DNA of 35,786 nt, from contig JAILDQ010000212.1 of assembly GCA_024689365.1 (NCBI GenBank), positions 1-35,786 of the forward strand, given 5' to 3'. Below the pieces are notes generated by a model. It saw only the letters and a list, made by a program, of their open reading frames with translations. It was not told the origin of the DNA and ran no database searches. This document shows positions 8,411-17,323 of the stretch, piece by piece (position 1 is the stretch's first letter; every line of letters starts with the position of its first letter). The position numbers were made by a program, and so were the translations under genes. This DNA comes from Treponema sp. Lineage in GTDB: Bacteria; Spirochaetota; Spirochaetia; Treponematales; Treponemataceae.

Positions 8411-8450
8411 GCCGCATGAGCGGCAACAATCGCGCTCGCTGCCAAGCGAG
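8411..8450 (+). repeat. copy B (diverged) of the dispersed element, in the permease 3'UTR
   Basis: GCCGCATGAGCGGCAACAATCGCGCTCGC shares 27/29 positions with copy A, then CTCGCT GCCA AGCGAG hairpin. Confidence 0.6.
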
Positions 8451-8463
8451 ATTTAAGGCATGA

Positions 8464-8490
8464 AAAAGCCCCGCGATTTGCGGGGCTTTT
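8464..8490. terminator. bidirectional intrinsic terminator between convergent genes
   Basis: AAAAGCCCCGC GATTT GCGGGGCTTTT. Confidence 0.9.
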
Positions 8491-8510
8491 CTTTTGGCAC
8501 GTGGCCAGAA

Positions 8511-8858
8511 TTATTTTCCGGAATAGAAATCAACGACGTCGTCTGGAACAGAGTCTTTGATTTTTGTGTTTAGGACAAGCGCCTTGCAAATCTTTCGGCT
8601 GGCAAACCAAGCCAAAAGAATTCCGCCTAGAATGGCGAATGGCGAAACGCTTTTCATTATTGTCGCTTCTGCCTTTATCACGCGGCCAAAGAAAAAAGCC
8701 GCTCCAAGTTCAAGCGCGATTACAAAAATAAAGCCCAAGATTAAAAGAATCACGGCTCCAAGCATTTGAACCCAAAATGCGTTGCGGCGTTTTTGGCTTT
8801 CAGTCAACGGAGCTTTTTGGTCGGGCGCCTGAATGTTTTTTAAATCTTCTTCAGTCAT
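8511..8858 (-). CDS. small membrane protein, unknown function
   Basis: 115 aa, two TM segments; start overlaps the end of lspA by 8 nt, so likely co-transcribed. Confidence 0.7.
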   Translation of the reverse strand: MTEEDLKNIQAPDQKAPLTESQKRRNAFWVQMLGAVILLILGFIFVIALELGAAFFFGRVIKAEATIMKSVSPFAILGGILLAWFASRKICKALVLNTKIKDSVPDDVVDFYSGK

Positions 8859-9372
8859 TTTTTTTCACGTCCTTTACGCTAAGAATGAATGAGACAATCA
8901 AAATGATTCCGCAAACTACAATCGCGGCGTCGGCCACGTTGAAGGTGGGCCAGCGGTCAAGGCCAAAGATTCCAAAGAATTTCACGTCGATGAAGTCTAC
9001 GACTCCGCTGCTTCTGAATATTCTGTCGATGATGTTTCCGACGCCGCCGCCAACAATGCCGCAAATGCACCATCTTTGCAAGGCGTTGAATTCGTTATTC
9101 CTAAAGTAAACGCCGATGACAACGCCGATTATGACTAGAGGCATAAGGGAGAACAAAAGGCTTCTGAAAGTTTGCGAAAGGCTTGAGCCCAAGCTAAAGG
9201 CCACGCCCTTGTTCACAACGTGAATGATTCGCAAAAGGTCTCCGCCGATTGTCCAACCGATTGTGTAGGGCGGAATGCAATTTACGATTATCGCTTTTGT
9301 GATTTGGTCCGCCAATATTACGGCAATCGCCAAAGTAAAGGGGATGAGTTTTTCTTTTAAGCTTTTTTCCAT
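8851..9372 (-). CDS. lspA: lipoprotein signal peptidase (signal peptidase II)
   Basis: ADQITKAIIV, VNKGVAFSLG, GGGVGNIIDRI and GVVDFIDV motifs. Confidence 0.93.
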   Translation of the reverse strand: MEKSLKEKLIPFTLAIAVILADQITKAIIVNCIPPYTIGWTIGGDLLRIIHVVNKGVAFSLGSSLSQTFRSLLFSLMPLVIIGVVIGVYFRNNEFNALQRWCICGIVGGGVGNIIDRIFRSSGVVDFIDVKFFGIFGLDRWPTFNVADAAIVVCGIILIVSFILSVKDVKKND

Positions 9373-9406
9373 AGTTCAAAAAGTATATAGGAAAAGGGAA
9401 TTTTGT

Positions 9407-10015
9407 TCAATTAAAAAAAACGCCGCGTACGAAAATTTCAAGGCCTATGAAAATCAAAATCGTTCCGCCAAGAATTTGCGCTCGCGACGACAATTTTTGT
9501 GACGCCGCTTTTCCAATCAACAAGCCTGTCATGCAAATGCCAAAGGTTACGGCCGCGATTATCAGCGACGCGACAATCGCCATGCAAAGGCCGTATTCTG
9601 CGATTGTAAAGCCAACGCTCAGGGCGTCTATGGAAGTCGCGATTCCTTGAATCAGCAAGGCTCCAAAGGCAAGCGAACGAGCGCTTTCATTTTGCGTTTC
9701 GCCGCAATTCTTTTCTTTTGACTGAATCGATTCGACAATCATTTTTACGCCGATGAAAAGCAAGAGAATCAGCGCTATCCACGGAATGAATTTTTGAAAG
9801 GCTTTGAAAGTTTCGGCGACCCAATGAACGCAAAGCCAGCCAATCATCGGCATCATGAACTGGAAGAAAGCGTAAACGCCCGCTATCAAGCATTGCCTTT
9901 GCGGCTTCATGTTTGGTTCGGAAAGGGCGTTCACTATGGAAACGGAAAACGCGTCCATGGCAAGTCCTATTCCCAGTAAAGCGGAGTTTGCGAAGAAAAT
10001 AAAGTTCCAGTCCAT
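9407..10015 (-). CDS. mntP: manganese efflux pump MntP
   Basis: GIGLAMDAFSVSIVNAL and GIATSIDALSVGFTIA duplicated Asp-containing TM motifs. Confidence 0.9.
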   Translation of the reverse strand: MDWNFIFFANSALLGIGLAMDAFSVSIVNALSEPNMKPQRQCLIAGVYAFFQFMMPMIGWLCVHWVAETFKAFQKFIPWIALILLLFIGVKMIVESIQSKEKNCGETQNESARSLAFGALLIQGIATSIDALSVGFTIAEYGLCMAIVASLIIAAVTFGICMTGLLIGKAASQKLSSRAQILGGTILIFIGLEIFVRGVFFN

Positions 10016-10108
10016 AAAAGCATTCTAGCGTTTTTTTGTAAGTTAGTCATAGACAACTGGCAATAAAATCTTTGATTGTTGTTGAATGAGCGCTTTAAAA
10101 CTTGTCGC

Positions 10109-10137
10109 TTGTATCGGTTATTTTATTGCGCTATAAT
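10109..10137 (+). promoter_or_regulatory. sigma70-type promoter TTGTAT-17-TATAAT
   Basis: TTGTAT 10109-10114, TATAAT 10132-10137, preceded by GCGC. Confidence 0.65.
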
Positions 10138-10153
10138 TTTTCAAGGCAAAAAA

Positions 10154-10849
10154 ATGGAAGACCAATTTTCAAGAACCCGCCTTTTGTTGGGCGAAGAAAA
10201 AATGCAAAGGCTCTTTAACGCAAGCGTCGCTGTTTTTGGAATCGGCGGCGTTGGAGGCTACGTAGTTGAAGCGCTTGCAAGAAGCGGCGTGGGCTCTTTT
10301 TTGCTGGTGGACAAAGACCTTGTGAGCCTTACGAACATCAACAGGCAAATAATCGCCACTCACGCAAGCCTAGGCCGGCCTAAAGTTCAGGTGATGAAAG
10401 AAAGGATTCTTGACATAAATCCCGCCGCCATAGTTGAGGCGAGGGAATGCTTTTTCCTTCCGGAAAATTCGAGCGCCTTTGACTTTTCAAAATATTCTTA
10501 TGTAGTTGACGCGGTTGATACGGTCAGCGCGAAATTGGAAATCATAAGCCAAGCGAAAAAGGCTGGCGTTCCTGTAATAAGCTCGATGGGCGCCGGGAAC
10601 AAGCTTGACCCGACAAAATTTCTTGTGGCCGACATTTACCAAACAAGCGTTTGTCCTTTGGCCAGAGTGATGCGGCGGGAATGCAAAAAGCGGGGCATAA
10701 AGGATTTGAAAGTCGTTTATTCAACCGAGCAAGCGGCAAAGGCCTTTTCGTCCGAGGAAGAAAGAAGCCCCGCGAGCGCGGCTTTTGTTCCGTCTGTCGC
10801 AGGGCTTGTGATAGCGAGCCAAGTTGTAAAAGATTTGACAAAAGATTAG
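10154..10849 (+). CDS. tcdA: ThiF/TcdA-family tRNA threonylcarbamoyladenosine dehydratase
   Basis: FSRTRLLLGEEKMQRLFNASVAVFGIGGVGGYVVEALARSGVGSFLLVDKDLVSLTNINRQ; ATG at 10154 preferred over 10076. Confidence 0.88.
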   Translation: MEDQFSRTRLLLGEEKMQRLFNASVAVFGIGGVGGYVVEALARSGVGSFLLVDKDLVSLTNINRQIIATHASLGRPKVQVMKERILDINPAAIVEARECFFLPENSSAFDFSKYSYVVDAVDTVSAKLEIISQAKKAGVPVISSMGAGNKLDPTKFLVADIYQTSVCPLARVMRRECKKRGIKDLKVVYSTEQAAKAFSSEEERSPASAAFVPSVAGLVIASQVVKDLTKD

Positions 10850-11466
10850 CGCTGGACGCTTGCGGCCTTAATCTTTTGAGCCGTTTCCTTTCCGCACAGT
10901 TTTTCAACAATCGCCATGGCGAACTCTTCCGCCGCTCCAGGGCCGCGGCCGGTGATTACGTTTTGGTCAACAACAAAGGCCTTGTCCGCCAACAAGTTTG
11001 AGCCTTTCATGCATTGGTCGGCCTTGTCTTTGCCCTTGCAATATTCGGCCAAGTTTTGGTCCATTCCAGGATAGCAAGTGTAGTTCTTGCCAGCCAAGAT
11101 TCCAGTCTGCGCAAGAACCACGACCGGCGCCGCGCAAATGGCGCAAACCAATTTCTTTTCGTCAAACATTTTTTTGATAAAGTCCAAGGCTAGGGCGCAG
11201 GCTCCTACGTTTGAGGCGCCGGGCATTCCGCCAGGAACAAAAACCGCGTCGGGCAAATCCGAAGCGCATTGGCTTGCAAAATCGTCAAACGTAAGGTCCG
11301 CCTGAACGCTGATTCCGTGGGCGCCTTGAACGAGCAGGTCAGCCTTGTTGTCAACAGGAATCGCCGCGAGCTGAACTTGAACGCCCGCCCTGCGCAAATA
11401 ATCAATCGGCGTTATCGCCTCAATTTCTTCAAAGCCCTTGGCTAAAAAAACAACCGCTTTTGCCAT
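10846..11466 (-). CDS. DJ-1/PfpI family protein
   Basis: AKAVVFLAKGFEEIEAITPIDYLRRAGVQV ... KKLVCAICAAPVVVLAQTGIL (nucleophile Cys elbow). Confidence 0.92.
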   Translation of the reverse strand: MAKAVVFLAKGFEEIEAITPIDYLRRAGVQVQLAAIPVDNKADLLVQGAHGISVQADLTFDDFASQCASDLPDAVFVPGGMPGASNVGACALALDFIKKMFDEKKLVCAICAAPVVVLAQTGILAGKNYTCYPGMDQNLAEYCKGKDKADQCMKGSNLLADKAFVVDQNVITGRGPGAAEEFAMAIVEKLCGKETAQKIKAASVQR

Positions 11467-11502
11467 AATATTCCTCCTTGATAATAAATGCGAATTTCAG
11501 TA

Positions 11503-11531
11503 TTGAAATTATAGCCGTTTAGCGTTAAAAT
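11503..11531 (+). promoter_or_regulatory. sigma70-type promoter TTGAAA-17-TAAAAT
   Basis: TTGAAA 11503-11508, TAAAAT 11526-11531, preceded by GCGT. Confidence 0.6.
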
Positions 11532-11539
11532 ATCTATAT

Positions 11540-12805
11540 ATGGAACCAAACGCCAGACAAAAACAAGTTTTAATCATAAACGCCGCTCCCATGTTCAGGG
11601 AATTTTTAAAGGAAAAACTTTCTTCAGAAAATGTAAGCGTGGAAATTTCAGACAGCCGTTTGGATTCCTTTTCAAAAGTTGTCCGCATTTTGCCTGATTT
11701 GATTATCATCGACATCGAGTCTTCCTTTGACGAAGTGATGGATTTGCTTGAGCGAAAAATGTCGGATCCAAACGCAAAAAGAATTCCTGTGATAATTTCA
11801 GGTCCGGTTATGGACCGCGCGCAAATATCTTCGCTCGTTCAATTTGGCGTTGTAAAGTATTTTTCAAAGCCGATTAAGTTTGACATTTTCTTTGAGGCAA
11901 TCGGAAAAATAATTCGCGTAAACCTTTCGATGGACACAACGCCGTGCGTTCTGGAGATTCACCACAACGGAAACATTATTTTTGTGGAAATAGCGCAAGG
12001 CTTGAACCGCGAAAAAATTTCCTTGCTAAAATATCGAATTACCGAAATGATTGACAACTACAAGATTAGAGAGCCAAAGATGATTGTCATGATGACAAAC
12101 TTGCAGCTTTCTTTTGTAGACGGAATAAACGTTGAGCTTTTGCTTGACACGGTTACCGCCGACGAGCGCATTCAGCATAGAAACATAAAGATTCTTTCGC
12201 TGGACAATTTCATGGACGAGTTCATTGACGGACACGTTGAATATGTTGGCGTAAAAGTAATCAAAGACTTGACTTCCGCGCTTGGCTCTTTGGTTGGAAA
12301 AAACAATTCAAATGACGAAGCCACTGACATCATCGCAAACAGCATTCTTGCCGGAGACGACAGCGACGCCGACGGAATGGTTGACATACGCTTTGGCGCT
12401 GACGGCGCGGACGGCGACGAGTTGAACACGGAAGGAAGCCTTTTGAACATCGCCATTGTAGACGATGATGAAGTTGTCAGAAGAATCCTTTCGCAGTCCT
12501 TTGTCGCTCTTGGAATCACAACCGAAACCTTTGACAGCGGCGCCAAGTTCGCGCAAGCGATTCAAACAAAAAATTACGACCTTGCCGTTCTTGACATTTT
12601 CATGCAAGGAGTTTCGGGCTACGACATTCTAAAGCAGTTGCGCGGAAGGGAAAGGCCGATTCCTGTAATTGTTTACTCCCAAGCGGTTCAAAGGGAATAC
12701 GTCATTCAAGCGCTCAGCCTTGGCGCCAAGGGCTATCTTGCAAAACCGCAAAAGCCGGAAGTGATTCTAAGAAAGGCTATGGAAATTTTGCATGAACGAA
12801 TCTGA
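11540..12805 (+). CDS. response-regulator-like protein: degenerate REC, STAS-like middle, canonical REC
   Basis: C-terminal REC has IAIVDDDEVVRRIL, LAVLDIFMQG, VYSQA, KPQKP; N-terminal REC keeps LIIID and SKPIKF but lacks the acidic DD pair (IINAAP). Confidence 0.8.
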   Translation: MEPNARQKQVLIINAAPMFREFLKEKLSSENVSVEISDSRLDSFSKVVRILPDLIIIDIESSFDEVMDLLERKMSDPNAKRIPVIISGPVMDRAQISSLVQFGVVKYFSKPIKFDIFFEAIGKIIRVNLSMDTTPCVLEIHHNGNIIFVEIAQGLNREKISLLKYRITEMIDNYKIREPKMIVMMTNLQLSFVDGINVELLLDTVTADERIQHRNIKILSLDNFMDEFIDGHVEYVGVKVIKDLTSALGSLVGKNNSNDEATDIIANSILAGDDSDADGMVDIRFGADGADGDELNTEGSLLNIAIVDDDEVVRRILSQSFVALGITTETFDSGAKFAQAIQTKNYDLAVLDIFMQGVSGYDILKQLRGRERPIPVIVYSQAVQREYVIQALSLGAKGYLAKPQKPEVILRKAMEILHERI

Positions 12806-14807
12806 CGCTCCTCTTGAAGCGATAGCCACTGGAAGCCGTTTTCTTTCCAGCACAGTTCACGAAATGCGAACGCCAATTCAAACCATCGTGGGCTCGCTTG
12901 AACTTTTAAAAATGACGAAGCTCGACAAGGAGCAGTTGGAGTACGTCCACCAAATGCAAGTGGGCGCCGAAACCTTGTTGGCGCTCGCAAACGACATTCT
13001 TGACTTTTCAAAAATCCGCTCGCAAAATTTTCAGCTTGAAAGCATAGAGTTCAACTTGATTGACGTGGTTGAGCGCGTTTTGGATTCAATAAGCGCGGAA
13101 GCCTTTAACAAAGGCCTTGAAGTTGTAAGCGACTTTTATCCTTCGGTTCCAAAATACATTGTCGGAGATCCGACCCGCTTGCAGCAAATTCTTTTGAACA
13201 TAGTCAAGAACGCCACAAAGTTTACGGAAAAGGGATACATTCACACAATAGTTGAGCGCGACGATAACGGCTCAATCTTGTTTAAGGTGGAAGACACCGG
13301 CATCGGAATTTCAAAGTCCGCAAGCAAAAAACTTTTTACCGACTTCTATCAGGCTGACACCTCCACCACCAGAAAATACGGCGGAACGGGTTTGGGACTT
13401 TCTATTTGCAAGGCGCTTGTGGCCGCGATGAAAGGAAAAATCGGCGTAAACCAAAATCCAACCGGCGGCTCAGTCTTTTGGTTTTCAATTCCTTGCGTGG
13501 AGGCGAAAAACAAAAACGCCTCTTTGGAAAATTTCAAGCGAATTCGCTATCCAGAAAACACTCGCGCGCTTTTGGTTGACGATAATTTTTTGGCGCGAAA
13601 ATCTTTTGAGTCAAAAGTAAAGGATTTTGGCTTGTCCAACGTTTCTCTGGCCCAAAGCGGTTCCGAGGCTTTGGATATGATGAAGGCCGCCGCCGCTCAA
13701 GGCAATCCTTTTACGATTGTTTTTATCGACATGATTATGCCGAAGATGGACGGTTGGCGCCTTGCGAGCGAAATAAATTCCGATAAAAAAATCAACGACG
13801 CAAAACTTTACTTAATCGTTCCTGAAGGCCAGTTGCGGCAAGACGCAAAAATGCGAATGCTCAACTGGTTCAACGGATACATTTACAAGCCAATCAGAAC
13901 GCATAAATTGTTTGAATTGCTGAACATGGCTTTTGCCGTTCCTATTGAACTAAAGGGCGACGAAAGGGGCGATGGAGCTTCTGCAAAAGAAGAGGAAAAA
14001 ATCGCGAAAGGCGTTTTGGTGCTTGTCGCCGAAGACCATCCTGTCAACAGAAAGCTTATCGTCGCCTTCCTGAAAAAAATGGGCGCCCAAGTTTTGGAAG
14101 CCGAAGACGGAAAGAGCGCCGTTCGCCTCGCCAAAGAAAACCCAAAGACGGACATTGTCTTTATGGACTTGCAGATGCCTGTCATGAACGGCTTGGACGC
14201 AACAAAGGCTTTGAGGAAAAACCGTTACAACGGCGTAGTTGTCGCGTGCACGGCCAACCACACAAAAGAAGACTTTAAGGTTTACAAGGCCGCCGGAATG
14301 AACGACCTTTTGGGAAAGCCTTACAAGAGCGACGACTTGAAGAAAATAATCGCAAAATGGAAAAGCTCTTTTGCGGCCAATTTAAAGGCTGGACAAAGCG
14401 AGTCCGCTTCAAAGGCGAAGAAAGAAAAAGTTGTTTGGGACTCGGTGGATTTTGAAGACACAATTTCAGGCGACTATGAATTGGGCGAACAGCTTATCGC
14501 GGACTTTTCAGAGCAAAGCAAAAAATTGATAGGGGAAATCCCAGCCTTGATAAAGAAAAAGGATTACGTTGGACTCCGGCAAATTGGCCACACCTTGAAG
14601 GGAAGCGGCGCGACGATTTCGGCCCTCTCAATTTCATATTACGGCGGAGCCTTGAACAGGGCGGCTCATGAAAAGGATTCAAAAAAATTGAACGAGGCTT
14701 ACAAACGCCTCAGCGATGACTTGAAGGAATTCAACAGTCAATCGGAAGCTTGGAAAAAGGAGCGCGGTCTTGAAGACGAATTATCATACACACACGACTT
14801 TTTGTGA
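12792..14807 (+). CDS. hybrid sensor histidine kinase: HisKA-HATPase-REC-REC-HPt
   Basis: STVHEMRTPIQTIVGSLELL H-box, N/G boxes, two receivers (ALLVDDN...FIDMIMPKMDGW; LVAEDHPVNRKL...FMDLQMPVMNG), HPt IGHTLKGSGATIS; overlaps upstream gene by 14 nt. Confidence 0.92.
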   Translation: MNESDAPLEAIATGSRFLSSTVHEMRTPIQTIVGSLELLKMTKLDKEQLEYVHQMQVGAETLLALANDILDFSKIRSQNFQLESIEFNLIDVVERVLDSISAEAFNKGLEVVSDFYPSVPKYIVGDPTRLQQILLNIVKNATKFTEKGYIHTIVERDDNGSILFKVEDTGIGISKSASKKLFTDFYQADTSTTRKYGGTGLGLSICKALVAAMKGKIGVNQNPTGGSVFWFSIPCVEAKNKNASLENFKRIRYPENTRALLVDDNFLARKSFESKVKDFGLSNVSLAQSGSEALDMMKAAAAQGNPFTIVFIDMIMPKMDGWRLASEINSDKKINDAKLYLIVPEGQLRQDAKMRMLNWFNGYIYKPIRTHKLFELLNMAFAVPIELKGDERGDGASAKEEEKIAKGVLVLVAEDHPVNRKLIVAFLKKMGAQVLEAEDGKSAVRLAKENPKTDIVFMDLQMPVMNGLDATKALRKNRYNGVVVACTANHTKEDFKVYKAAGMNDLLGKPYKSDDLKKIIAKWKSSFAANLKAGQSESASKAKKEKVVWDSVDFEDTISGDYELGEQLIADFSEQSKKLIGEIPALIKKKDYVGLRQIGHTLKGSGATISALSISYYGGALNRAAHEKDSKKLNEAYKRLSDDLKEFNSQSEAWKKERGLEDELSYTHDFL

Positions 14808-15621
14808 CGGAAAAAACACGCCTGAAGAAATGATTCTTGGCGCGATTGAAAGAAATTTTTCCATACTTGGATTTTCTTCCCACAGCATGTATCCGCATTC
14901 TTCGGATTGGCACATGGCGGTTTTAAATCACAAAAATTATTTTGAAAGCGTTCGCGAACTTGCGAAAAAATATTCGGACAAAATAAAAATTTACGCGGGC
15001 CTTGAAGCCGATTACATTCCTGAATTTTGCTGCGACTTTAAATGGCAGTACAGGGATTTTTCTCCGGATTATCTTATTGGCTCTGTTCATTATTTGACAA
15101 ACAAAAAAGGTTTCTTTACCGTTGACGACAAGCTTGAAAATGTAAAGGAAGGCTTGGAGCGCCTTTATTCAAATGACGGAAAAAAAGCGGTTTGCGAATA
15201 CTTTGACCGCCAGCGGCAAATGCTTTTGAGCCAAAAGATTTTGATTTTAGGCCACGCTGACTTGATTAGAATCAGAAACGAACATTTGAAATTTTTTGAC
15301 GAAGGCGATTCCTGGTATAAAAAAGAGTTGAAGGCCACCGCAAAGGCGGCTGCAAAGGCTGGCGTGATTGTTGAGATAAACACTGGCGGGCTTGCTCGCA
15401 AAAACATTGACGACGTTTATCCCAGCGCTGAATTTTTGGATTATTTTAGGCAAGAAGGCTGCCCCGTCACTTTTTCTAGCGACGCGCACGCTGTTCAAAA
15501 TCTTGACTTTGCTTTTGACCGCGCGGAACTTGCGGCGGTCAGAGCTGGCTATACCGAAGCCGCCTATTTTGAAGACGGCCAAATTAAGTTCCGCCCCTTG
15601 GACGGAAGACTAAAATACTAG
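14770..15621 (+). CDS. PHP-domain histidinol-phosphatase (HisJ-like)
   Basis: TTG start; MKTNYHTHTTFCDGKNTPEEM, GLEADYIP, GSVHYL, LGHADLIR, SSDAHAVQNLDF. 38-nt overlap with the kinase gene. Confidence 0.85.
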   Translation: MKTNYHTHTTFCDGKNTPEEMILGAIERNFSILGFSSHSMYPHSSDWHMAVLNHKNYFESVRELAKKYSDKIKIYAGLEADYIPEFCCDFKWQYRDFSPDYLIGSVHYLTNKKGFFTVDDKLENVKEGLERLYSNDGKKAVCEYFDRQRQMLLSQKILILGHADLIRIRNEHLKFFDEGDSWYKKELKATAKAAAKAGVIVEINTGGLARKNIDDVYPSAEFLDYFRQEGCPVTFSSDAHAVQNLDFAFDRAELAAVRAGYTEAAYFEDGQIKFRPLDGRLKY

Positions 15622-15971
15622 CGGCGCTTTTCAGCCTGTGACGCGCAGTTGATGCACATAAAGGCGTAGGGAAGCGCTTCCAATCTTGCTTCAGGAATGG
15701 GCTTTCCGCATTTGAGGCAGAGGCCGTATTTTCCTTGCTGAATGCGAAGAAGCGCGTTGTTGATTAGCGTAAGGCGGTTTGCGTCCTGCGCTCCAAGAGA
15801 ATCCAACATGTTGCGGTCAACAGCGTCGCTGGCCACGTCGATTTCATCTCCTGACTCGACTTTGGAAACCAAGTCCTTAAATTCGTTATTCTGAGCGGCA
15901 AGCGCGTCCAAAATCAAGTTTCTTTGTTCAATCAATTTTTCTTTCATTTTTTTAATGAATGACTGTCTCAA
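15618..15971 (-). CDS. TraR/DksA-family C4 zinc-finger regulator
   Basis: CLKCGKPIPEARLEALPYAFMCINC zinc finger; ~117 aa coiled-coil N-terminus. Confidence 0.88.
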   Translation of the reverse strand: MRQSFIKKMKEKLIEQRNLILDALAAQNNEFKDLVSKVESGDEIDVASDAVDRNMLDSLGAQDANRLTLINNALLRIQQGKYGLCLKCGKPIPEARLEALPYAFMCINCASQAEKRR

Positions 15972-16061
15972 AATTTTCCCCTTGTTGACAAAAACGATTA
16001 TTTTAAGATACTATAATACCACATCTTGAAAAAAAATCAAGTGTTTTTTTGAGGAGGAATC

Positions 16062-16280
16062 GTGGCAAAAGAAGAAGCGATTGAAGTTGAAGGATTGGTA
16101 AAAGAAGCTTTGCCAAACACAATGTTTCGCGTTGAATTAAAAAACGGACACATCATTATGGCGCATCTTTCGGGAAAAATGAGAAAGCATTACATTAGAA
16201 TCGTTCCCGGCGACAATGTTAAGGTTGCGCTCTCTCCCTACGATTTGGACAAGGGAAGAATCATTTTCAGACAGAGATAG
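16062..16280 (+). CDS. infA: translation initiation factor IF-1
   Basis: 72 aa, GTG start after [74 protein letters not shown]. Confidence 0.97.
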   Translation: MAKEEAIEVEGLVKEALPNTMFRVELKNGHIIMAHLSGKMRKHYIRIVPGDNVKVALSPYDLDKGRIIFRQR

Positions 16281-16327
16281 TTTGACAATCGCGCAAGAGC
16301 TTTATGCGAAGCGCGCTTTAACTGTTC

Positions 16328-16909
16328 CTATTTTTTCTTTGGACTGAAGAGGGCTTTGAGCGCCCTGCCGGCTCCGCTGACGCCGTTTACAATCGCCGCC
16401 AAGCTTAGTATCGGTCCGATTGGGAAAATGTACAAAGAAAAAGACAAAGACCAAAAGCCTATCAATATTTGAATTATTTTCCAAATCAACTGGCTAAAAG
16501 CGGCTCCTCGAGAGAGGGGCTCTTGGTCTTGACTGTTTGAATAATAATATCTGCGGCTGGAATTGCTGTAATTGGCCCATTCTCTAAAGGGGTCGTAACT
16601 TTCGTTTGAATAGCCTTGCTCTCCAAAAGGATTGTAATATCCCCAAGAGCCGTAATTTTGTTGGTATGAATTTTGACTTGCGCCGGCCGAACCAAATGGG
16701 TCAAAGCCGCCCGCGTCGTATTGCGCCCTTTTTGTGGAATCGCTCAAAACGGAATACGCTTCGCTTATTTGCTTGAATTTTTCTTCAGCGTCTTTGTCGC
16801 CAGGATTTCTGTCCGGGTGGTATTTAAATGCGAGGTTTCTGTAAGCTTTTTTTATTTCGTCTTCGCTAGCGTTTTTGTTCACGCCGAGTCGGGCGTAATA
16901 ATCTTCCAT
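16328..16909 (-). CDS. J-domain (DnaJ-like) membrane protein
   Basis: [58 protein letters not shown]-terminal hydrophobic segments. Confidence 0.9.
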   Translation of the reverse strand: MEDYYARLGVNKNASEDEIKKAYRNLAFKYHPDRNPGDKDAEEKFKQISEAYSVLSDSTKRAQYDAGGFDPFGSAGASQNSYQQNYGSWGYYNPFGEQGYSNESYDPFREWANYSNSSRRYYYSNSQDQEPLSRGAAFSQLIWKIIQILIGFWSLSFSLYIFPIGPILSLAAIVNGVSGAGRALKALFSPKKK

Positions 16910-16927
16910 ATTTATAATATAATAAAT

Positions 16928-17323
16928 TTAAGGGCGAACGGCAACCCATGTGGCGCCGCTTCCGCCTTGGCTTTTGTCTGCCTTTCCGCTGGCTCCCAAG
17001 CGTTGGTCGTATTCAATGAATTTTTTGACAACGCTTCCTAAGACTCCTTCGCTGTCCGCTGAATGCAAGCCTTTTCCGTGAATGATTAAAATTTTTTGAA
17101 GGCCCCTTCGTTTTGCGTTTGCGACAAAATCGTTGAGGGCATTCCATGCCTCTTCTTGAGTCAAGCCGTGAAGGTCAAGCGTGTCTTGCGGCGCCAAGTT
17201 TTTGACGTAAGATGAGCTTCTCATCTTTTTTTTTACCGCGGCTTTTTCGGCGGCCGCGTCCTTGTCAACCACTTGACCTTTGTTTGAGGATTCCCATTGC
17301 GCGAGAATTTCGCCGAAGTTCAT
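16928..17323 (-). CDS. Smr-domain protein
   Basis: LDLHGLTQEEAWNALNDFVANAKRRGLQKILIIHGKGLHS. Confidence 0.9.
   Translation of the reverse strand: MNFGEILAQWESSNKGQVVDKDAAAEKAAVKKKMRSSSYVKNLAPQDTLDLHGLTQEEAWNALNDFVANAKRRGLQKILIIHGKGLHSADSEGVLGSVVKKFIEYDQRLGASGKADKSQGGSGATWVAVRP

Noticed and set aside
10016-10075. yybP-ykoY manganese riboswitch before mntP
   Set aside because: Leader is too short and lacks the conserved motif by eye; only a -10-like TAGAAT was seen.
15985-16017. infA promoter TTGACA...TATAAT
   Set aside because: The hexamers are good but the spacer is 21 nt, so I did not list it as a supported promoter.
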